Part shown: positions 10,601 through 17,545 of the stretch, in pieces
Position numbering within the stretch: the first letter of the stretch is position 1
Layout of the letters: each line of letters begins with the position of its first letter
NCBI GenBank assembly: GCA_010094045.1
Contig: ML986670.1
Span: 131,401 to 148,945 of the forward strand
Reading direction: 5' to 3'
Length of the DNA stretch: 17,545 nt
DNA from: Lojkania enalia
Lineage: Eukaryota; Ascomycota; Dothideomycetes; Pleosporales
The notes under the pieces: model-generated
What the model saw: only the letters and a program-made list of their open reading frames with translations
What the model was told of the DNA's origin: nothing
Databases searched by the model: none
Made by a program: the position numbers and the translations under genes

Positions 10601-12016
10601 TAGAAGTATAATAAGAGTAATCTAGTAGTAATAGTAGTAGTTAGTATAAATATAGTAGGCGATATAATAAGTAAGAGGAATTTTATCAGCTATATAAGGA
10701 TATTTAATAGTAAGAGGCTATTACAGCAGATTATAGTAGACGAGTATTATCTTATCTTTACGTTAAGTAACTAGTAGCCGAAGCTAGTAAAATTAAAAAA
10801 TCTACGGCTACTATTATACCTAGTAGTACTACTTACAGTAATACTACTACTAGTATAAAAGGCTAAGCTAAGAGAGAGTATACTAGTTTAGTATATAATA
10901 TACGTCTAAGTAAGTATAGTATAACTAAATATATAATATTTAGTATTATAATATAAGTAGGAGTAGATATAGAAGATAGTATTAGTAATATATTAGTAGT
11001 AGGTACAGCAGCTTAGGGAACGAAGGGAGAAAAGGGTAGTATACTACTATAGTAAAGTATAATATAAAGTAATAGCTAAAGTACTAGATAGTAGATACTA
11101 TTATACTAGAAATATAAAGTAAGCTAGGTAGTTAAAGAAATAGCTTAAAAAAGGTAGGCTTATAGTAGCTATATTAGTATTAGGTATAGGGGTAGATTTT
11201 CTAGAGATTATATTTATACTATATATAGAGATACTATAAAATATAATTAACTTCGCTTAAGAAAATAAGTATAGTAGATAAATAGATAAGTAGGTAGATT
11301 TAGTAATTCTTATAGAAGAGGGTAAGATAGAGTAAAGGATAGAATAAAAGGGGGAGGAGCTGGATATATAAGCGATAGGAAGGTTTATTATAGATAGTAG
11401 GTATTAGTAAGGGCTTATAAGTAGCTATTTTAATAAAAAATAGGTAAGCTATAATAATATTAAGTTAGCTAAATATAACTAATATAGAAAGGGTATTAGT
11501 AAGTAGTAGAATAGATAGTATAAGATAAGCTTAATATAGTAGTAGGTTTAAAAAGTACTAGAAGAGCTACGTAAAGGATACGCAGTATACTAGATAATAA
11601 AAGAAGTAGAGATAGAAGAATAATAGAGATATAAAATAATATAATATACAGTATAATTTAAAATAAATAGATTTAAATTAAATAAATTTTAAATAAAAAT
11701 ATATAATAGGGGAGAGAGTTATAGCTACTAATAATACTAGATTAATTAGAAGTACTATATAACTAGGTTAGATATAAGCAATTAATATTAGTAGCTAAAT
11801 ATAATAGTACTACTAGTTTAGGTAGTAATAGAGGTTAAAAAAGAGGCTTAAATAATCTAATAGTATAGCTACTTAAAAGAACTTAAAAGAGATTAGAAAG
11901 TATATATAAAGTAGTTAGAGAAAAGATACTCTTAATAGGTTTAGGGAGAGTATTTTAATAATATAATAGTAGTTAGTATTTAAATTATACTCTTTATACA
12001 GCAGAATATAAAATAG
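7616..12016 (+). pseudogene. Telomere-linked RecQ-like helicase, copy B: full-length, RIP-mutated
   Basis: The more complete helicase ghost, about 1460 codons in one uninterrupted frame (codons at 9560, 10460, 11249, 11561, 11771 and 11999 share phase), if TAG/TAA are read as Gln/Trp. The order matches copy A: zinc-finger region, Asn/Ser linker, middle domain, helicase. A LEITTMRxxNxLLQDxNIFxxDGQ-type block at 9588-9665 is partly lost in copy A. Walker A at 10460-10477 is degraded (TSRKKS), the DExH box at 10739-10750 keeps DE (DEYY), and motif V is at 11183-11200. Past the duplication edge come a motif VI-like block (FAQE... at 11252-11290), an ILVEEG-like stretch and a Cys-rich C-terminal region whose Cys codons are mostly Tyr now. 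The last part I match to the family is at about 11771-12016. The true stop cannot be told from RIP stops and could lie up to about 12130. TLH genes typically sit in subtelomeres, and their biological role is not well established. Dead as it stands. Confidence 0.87.
9606..9665 (+). repeat. 10 bp direct repeats flanking the segment deleted in copy A
   Basis: attataatag occurs at 9606-9615 and again at 9656-9665, 50 bp apart. Unit A has exactly one such sequence (5750-5758 region) and lacks the intervening 50 bp. Confidence 0.85.
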
Positions 12017-12408
12017 GATAATAAAAATAGAGATAGCACGGTATATAGAATAAATAGAAAGTAGATAGAAATTAAAAATAAAATAGTAATATAGTAGATT
12101 TTTTAAAAAAAAGAAGTTAAAAAATAAATAAAGCATTTCTTTTATAATTAAAAGAAAGAATATATTAATATTTTTAGATATTAATATAAAAGAGATTAAT
12201 AAGTTAAAATAAATAAAAGAAAATATATTTTAGAAAAAGAAAGTTAATAAAAAGAAAAAAATATAGTTAATAATAATATAGAAAAAAAATATATTTTAGA
12301 AAAGAAAAGTTAATAAGAAGAAAGTAATATAGTTAATAATAATATAAAAAGAAAATAAAATTAGAATATTTCTTTATAAGTTAAATTAAATAAGATAAAA
12401 GATAATAG
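12017..12408. other. AT-rich, purine-biased spacer, no gene seen
   Basis: Lies between the helicase pseudogene and the gypsy element. The + strand is dominated by A with GAAA/AAAG runs and contains the roughly 64 bp tandem repeat at 12219-12346. The first 100 bases may still be the 3' end of the helicase gene or its untranslated region. A 73-codon open frame on the - strand here is a low-complexity Ile/Leu/Phe/Tyr string and is not a credible gene. Confidence 0.6.
12219..12346. repeat. Two-copy tandem repeat of about 62-66 bp
   Basis: Unit 1 (12219-12280) and unit 2 (12281-12346) both run from gaaa...atatattttagaaaa through agttaataa to atatagttaataataatata. They differ by small A-run length changes and a few G/A differences. 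Confidence 0.8.
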
Positions 12409-12717
12409 TATAATATTACGGTAATACCGCGATACTTCTACACCTATACTACTCTTACTATAATACCTGAACCAGCTGCTAGTAACAGCTGTTAGCTGCT
12501 AGCTAGAATATAACCGACTTATCTTAACCGTAATAGAAGAAGGTTTTACTAACCCGGCTAGCCCGTATAGTAGTACAGACCTAGCCCCTATAAAAAACCT
12601 ATATAATATAGATATCTCTATTCTTTACGCAATATTTTAATATTTATATATAGTATATAATAATAGAGTTAACTGCCTAAAGTGCGATTAACTAACTGCG
12701 TATAAACGTCTATAACA
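12409..12717 (+). repeat. Putative 5' LTR of a Ty3/gypsy retrotransposon
   Basis: Base composition rises sharply at about 12415 (cggtaataccgcg), marking the edge of a different sequence. The proposed LTR begins tataat (a TGTAAT start with TG changed to TA) and ends taaca, about 30 bp before the inferred gag start. It contains a TATA-box candidate at 12589. A second LTR is not in the window, so the ends cannot be confirmed by alignment. A primer-binding site could not be identified in 12718-12746. Confidence 0.5.
12589..12595 (+). promoter_or_regulatory. TATA-box candidate in the LTR
   Basis: TATAAAA, about 130 bp before the proposed LTR end and followed by another AT-rich TATA-like stretch at 12601. 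The placement fits an LTR promoter, but TATA-like words are common in RIP-mutated DNA. Confidence 0.35.
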
Positions 12718-12746
12718 TTATATTATATTATCTACTATTATATGCT

Positions 12747-13751
12747 ATAGACGAGAACGCGCTTATTAGCATATTTAAAGAGATCCAGGGCAAGCTAGAC
12801 TTTTTATAGTAGAAGAACGAGATGCTAGCAGAGGCTTTAGTAATCTAGGAGAACCGCTATAAGTTAGACCTTAAAGCGATATAAAGGGAATTTAGTAGCT
12901 GCTAAACGGCTACCCCTCTATTAGCTACTAGTATATTAACAGTAATAGAACTATTACCCGCCCTTAGCCCGACTTAGCCTACAACTCTAGCTTCTAAATA
13001 GATGTCTATATTGACCTCTAATCCGCCTAAAACTACGTATAACCCGTATTTCCGTTCTAACTACTTACCTAACCTTCTAATATTCTCTAATAAACGCTTA
13101 GAGCTTTTACACTTTGTTAAAAAGCTCTACTATAAACTAGAAGGAAATGCTAACTAATACCTAACCGAATATACCCGCCTTCTATATATCTATTCCCGCT
13201 TAGAACGAGACCTAGTAATATTAGTTAACCTATTAATAGACAAGGGTATTAACTCTATAAACAGCTTAGTCGCCTTCTTAGAATCTACCTATAGCGACCG
13301 GAATAAGGAGACTATAGTATAGAATAAGCTAGAGACCTTAAAGTAAGGCTAAAGCAGGTTCCCTACTTACTTTACTAAATTCTAACGCTTAATTGTAGAT
13401 ACTAAACTAAACGAGACCGGACAAATTATATATCTCCGACATTCTCTCTCTAATAAGCTCTACTGTACTATAATTAGTATTATAATACCTAGCACCCTAA
13501 ATAACTACGCTAACCTAATTTCCTTATACGATACTAACTTATATTATCTACCCAGCAACTACCGCAAACAACTAAAGTATTATACTACTTATTAGAAGGA
13601 CTTGAATATTATAGAACTTAATACTTCTAGCTACGCGCCTGTAGGCTCTAATAAATAAGAAAGGCGCCGCCGTAAAGGACGCTGTTATAAGTATAATAGT
13701 AAGAGATATATTTCGCTAGAATGCAGCGCCCCTCTACTATTAATCTATTAA
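12747..13751 (+). pseudogene. Ty3/gypsy gag (capsid/nucleocapsid), RIP-mutated
   Basis: Structural polyprotein of an LTR retrotransposon. The inferred start is ATA at 12747, from ATG with TG changed to TA, followed by DENAL. The same frame then carries a coiled-coil-like N-terminal segment (about 12780-12890) and a Pro/Thr-rich linker. The gypsy capsid region follows (about 13080-13600, with a KLEGNA-type block near 13135), then a basic stretch RRRKGR. Last comes a CCHC zinc knuckle with C-X2-C-X4-H-X4-C spacing at 13683-13724, whose second Cys and His are now Tyr. Several internal TAG/TAA codons replace Gln/Trp. The end given is the first TAA after the knuckle and may itself be a mutated CAA. 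pol begins in a different phase just past the knuckle. Confidence 0.82.
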
Positions 13752-16700
13752 GGGTCTTAGAGCCCTACTATACCTTATAGGTCCTACTCTTAATTCTCTA
13801 ACCGATCCTCTAACTAATTCTTAATACGCTTGTTATCTTATAGATAAAGCTATTACTCTTACTCCTAAACGCAGCTAGTTTTACCGACTAGAACATTACT
13901 AAAAGGTCCGTTCTAGAAGTAAATTACCTCTTAAGACTACACCTACACCAAATCTCTATATATTTATAAAACCAGCCCTTATAGAAATAATTATAGAACT
14001 ACTAGATTCTAGCTCCTTTCTTAATCCGTTAAGACCTAGTCTAGTAAGATATTAATATTCTTATTAATACTGGGGCTACTAGTTATAGCTATATCTATAG
14101 AGACTTTATATATACCCTAAAACTCTAAAAGATATAACTTTTATATAATTTATACCTAACCGGCTTTAATAGAGAAGTTTTTTATAAGAGGACTATCTTC
14201 TACTTAGTTACTTTAATCCTCTAACACCTAAACTATTTAGAGATAGTATATCTCTATATAACTATACTAGGAAAATACTAGTTAATTCTAGGACAGCTAT
14301 AGATATATAAGTATTATATAAACCTAAACTATAAGAATAAATAGCTAGTCTTTACTACTAACTAATATCTAACTTAATACTTATAACCTACTAGCGCTAC
14401 TATTTACTAACAGGCTACTTAAATAGTTATTAAAGACTATAAACTACCCGAACCTAATATAAAAGAAGATTCTAAAGCAACTAATTTACAACCCTTATAT
14501 AGCCTAAAGCTTAGGTAATACTGCTTAAAACTCCGCCTGTTAAGTTATACCCGATATAATTACTAGCTGCTTAAGATACTACGCTAGTTAAAAGAACCTA
14601 AAACTAAAACCAACCTAACCTTAGATAAAGATTATAGCTAAAAGGACCTATTTAAGCCTAAATACCTAAAGTCCGTACTATAGCTAGATATATACTATAT
14701 AAGTACTATACTAGTAGTCTAACTCTCCTAACAATCTAATTATAAAATTTTCGCTGTATTAATAGCTAATATTAATAAGACTCTAGCCTTAAAGGTATAT
14801 ATTAACTCTATTACTAAAGTATTTAAAGAATACTACAATTTATTATCTATCTTCTTATATAAGAATATAGATAAGCTGCTTAAACGATAACTGTACGATT
14901 ATAAGATTAAATTAGAGAACGGTAAGTAAGCCAGCTTCGGTCTACTCTATAAGATGTCCTAGAACGAGTTAAAGATACTAAGAAAGTACTTTAACAAGAA
15001 CTTGTCTAAGGGATTTATTAGAACAAGTTTATTACTAGTAGCTATACCTGTAATCTTTATAAAGAAATTTAGAGGTGGTCTCTAATTCTGCGTAAACTAT
15101 AGAGCCCTAAATACTATTACTATTAAGAACTAATACCCGATTCTACTAATCTAAGAAACGTTAACCTAATTTAGTAAGGCTAAATACTATATAAAACTTA
15201 ATATTATTACTACATTTAATAAGTTAAGGATTGCTAAGAGAGACGAATAGAAGACTATCTTTTATATATACTACAGGCTGTTTAAATATTTAGTAATACC
15301 TTTTAGCTTAGCTAATACTTTAAGTACGTTCTAATACTTTATAAATAATATATTAAGACTATACCTTAATATATTCTATACTATTTATATTCATAATATT
15401 CTAATATTTAGTAAGAATCTAAAGGATTATAAGCAGTATATCCGGCTAGTTCTTAAAGCCTTAAAAGCGAATAGTCTATAGCTTAATATAGATAAGTACG
15501 AATTCTACTAGTTAAAAGTAACCTACCTAGGGTATATAATTACTATAGAAGGAATCTATATAGACCCGAAGAAGGTAGAGATAATTGTTAACTAAAAATA
15601 CTCTAAGAATATAAAAGATATTCGAGCCTTTATAGGCTTCGCGAACTTCTACTAACAATTTATTAGCAACTTCTTATAGAAAGTCTCCCCTTTAATAGCC
15701 CTAACTAAGAAGAATACTCGATTTAACTGGAATAATAGCTGTTAATATTCCTTCAACTATCTAAAGGATACCTTTATCTCTATATTAATTTTCTAATACT
15801 TTAACCTTAAACTACTAATAGTAGTAGAAGCCGACGCGTCCGACTTTATAACAGCTAGTATACTATCCTAGAGAGGCGCTAACAGTAAACTAAGACCTAT
15901 TACCTACTTCTCTAAGTATATAAACCCTACTAAAGGTAACTATAAGATATATAATAAGGAACTGCTCGCAATTATCCGATATTTTAAATAATAGAAGCCC
16001 GAATTAGAAGGCGTAGCATTCTCTATAGAAGTGTTAAGTAATTATAAGAACCTATAATACTTTATAATAACAAAGTAGCTAAGCTACTAATAGGCCCGTT
16101 AGTTAAAATACCTATTAAGATTCAACTTTAGTATTATATACTAACCTAGAAAACTTAGAGAGAAGCCTAATACTTTAACTTAAAGGTTATAGAACAAGCC
16201 TATATAAGAAAAGGCCCGTAGAGGTTGTAAATAGATATTACTTCGCCCTAAACTATTCTAATAGATAGAAGTAGGCCGATTAATTATAGATATTATCGAC
16301 GAAGAATACCTAAACGATAATCTAATTTAAGATACCCTAAAGCTACTAAGAAAAGGAGCCTATTAATTTAAACTCCTAACTCTAGCTAACTATAAAAAGC
16401 ATAATAACCGACTATACTACCGAGATTAACTTATAGTACTAGACTATAATAAGCTAAAGCTTAAGCTGCTGTAAACCGTCTATAACTTACTATCCAGCGG
16501 ATACCCTAGTCGAGGAAAGACCTTAGAACTACTCTAGTACGAGTACTATTAGTTAAAGATATTCGACTTAGTATAATAATATATAGACTATTATTATATA
16601 TACTAAAGAAGTAAGACTTCTAGAGAGAAGTACTATAGATTACTAAAACCATTACCTATACCTAAACAAAGGTTTTAAAATATCTCTATAAACTTTATAA

Positions 16701-17545
16701 CTAATCTACTAGAATTAGAAGGTTGTACGAATATTATAGTAGTAGTTAATAGGCTTAGTAAGTATAGACACCTAATACTATATACAAGAATTAAAACTCC
16801 TAATATTATCCGACTATTCTGTCGCTATATATAGGTTTACTATAGACTACTATATACTATTATATCCGATTATAAGATATAGTTTATCTCTACCTTCTAC
16901 TAAGAGCTCTATAAACAGCTATAAATTAATATATGTATATTAACCAGCTTCTACTTAAAGACTAATAGTTAGATAGAGAATACTAATATAGTAATAGAAC
17001 AAGTTCTCTAAGCCTATACTAGCTATAAATAAGATAATTAGGTTGAATAGCTGCTAATAGTATAGTTTAAAGTAAATAACACAGTATCTAAATTAATAAA
17101 AGTTTCCCCATTTCTAGCCTACTTTAACTAGCACCTTTAAATAGGCTTCGAGCCGCTTATAGGAATCTATTAACTACTAAAACAGTCCCTAATAGCCTAA
17201 GAAGCTAATAGACTAGTTAATAAGATAAAGGATATTATAGAGTATATTAGAGAAGAACTTATCTAGGTATAAGCGCTCTAATAAGAGTATACTAACCGTA
17301 AGTACGTACCAGCCCCTAACTATTAGGTTAGTAATCTAGTCTAACTAGATGCTAGGAATATACGCATACGAAAACTATTAAAAAAACTTAACTAGAAGAA
17401 TATAGGCTCCTATAAGGTTATTATAAAGGTATTCTTATATGTTTATAGACTAAAACTACCTAAATCGGCTAAAATATATCTTATATTCTATATATCGCTA
17501 TTACAGCTAGTACCTAAATTGTCTAACTACTTACCTAATTAATAA
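13727..17545 (+). pseudogene. Ty3/gypsy pol (PR-RT-RNase H-IN), RIP-mutated, cut by window end
   Basis: Polyprotein for reverse transcription and integration of the element. A single phase, -1 relative to gag, runs with no indel to the window end. Aspartic protease: the DTGA motif at 14066-14077 now reads NTGA. Reverse transcriptase: an RGG-FCVNYR-like block lies at about 15070-15105, the first catalytic Asp region at about 15195 reads KLN, and the YxDD box at 15386-15397 reads YIHN. RNase H has an EADAS block at 15827-15841. The integrase HHCC zinc ligands are at 16481, 16502, 16592 and 16601, all now Tyr. Its catalytic triad is Asn at 16691 (was Asp), Asp at 16868 and Glu at 16976, with D-X35-E spacing. 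The order RT-RH-IN is that of Ty3/gypsy, not copia. A chromodomain, if present, and the 3' LTR lie beyond 17545. Non-functional because of many stops and lost catalytic residues. Confidence 0.9.

Larger units (their letters stand above)
7294..11200 (+). repeat. Tandem duplication unit B (3907 bp)
   Basis: Second copy of the repeat, immediately following unit A in the same orientation. It is 50 bp longer because it keeps a segment that unit A has lost. The trinucleotide CTA is present at the left edge of unit A (3437), at the A/B junction (7294) and at the right edge of unit B (11201). That is the pattern expected of a duplication with 3 bp microhomology. The helicase gene continues beyond the right edge without a change of frame. 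Confidence 0.92.

Noticed and set aside
3437..11200. The long direct repeats as LTRs of a giant element
   Set aside because: They are adjacent with no internal region, carry coding sequence for the same helicase, and one runs on into the gene's 3' end, so they are a tandem duplication.
11915..12136. 73-codon open reading frame on the - strand
   Set aside because: It consists of Leu/Ile/Tyr/Phe/Asn only, lies antisense to the end of the helicase ghost and the A-rich spacer, and is what AT-rich sequence yields by chance.
12718..12746. tRNA primer-binding site of the gypsy element
   Set aside because: No stretch here could be matched with confidence to a tRNA 3' end. RIP changes would hide one, so none is called.
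1..17545. An alternative genetic code with TAG/TAA read as Gln, or a mitochondrial genome
   Set aside because: The stops also replace Trp, and Met, Cys, His, Asp and Gly codons are altered by the same transition types, including catalytic residues. This is mutation, not recoding. All gene families are nuclear.
1..17545. tRNA or rRNA genes
   Set aside because: No conserved tRNA A/B box pair or rRNA core sequence was recognised on either strand.

Overview
The window looks like a gene-poor, AT-rich block of a filamentous ascomycete (Pezizomycotina) genome that has been heavily altered by repeat-induced point mutation (RIP). CpA and TpG dinucleotides are very scarce, TpA is everywhere, and in-frame TAG/TAA codons fall where homologous proteins have Gln (CAG/CAA) or Trp (TGG). 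No intact gene of normal length survives on either strand. If those stops are read as Gln/Trp, four long, frame-coherent ghost genes appear, all on the + strand.

Layout. Positions 1-480 are AT-rich spacer with a 4 x 10 bp tandem repeat and a (TAG)10 microsatellite. Positions 487-2865 hold a decayed hAT-superfamily DNA transposase, followed by featureless AT-rich sequence to 3436. Positions 3437-11200 are an imperfect head-to-tail tandem duplication: unit A is 3437-7293 and unit B is 7294-11200. Each unit carries a leader with three inverted repeats and then a gene for a RecQ-like, telomere-linked-helicase (TLH) type protein. Unit A's copy is cut inside helicase motif V and also has a 50 bp frameshifting deletion. 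Unit B's copy continues past the duplication end, keeping one frame to about 12016. Positions 12017-12408 are an AT-rich spacer with a roughly 64 bp tandem repeat. A Ty3/gypsy LTR retrotransposon follows: putative 5' LTR 12409-12717, gag 12747 to about 13751, and pol 13727 to the window end (protease, reverse transcriptase, RNase H, integrase). Its 3' end lies outside the window.

How it fits together. All recognisable genes belong to repeated families (transposase, LTR retroelement, subtelomeric helicase), which are the sequences RIP attacks. The gypsy element keeps more C and G than the hAT and helicase parts, so it was probably inserted later or was less heavily attacked. TLH-type helicases are typical of fungal chromosome ends, so a subtelomeric location is plausible, but I see no telomere repeat array. 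I found no convincing new biological system. The informative parts are the structure of the tandem duplication, a deletion between short repeats that RIP itself seems to have created, symmetric CG-to-TA conversion inside palindromes, and systematic loss of zinc ligands to Tyr.
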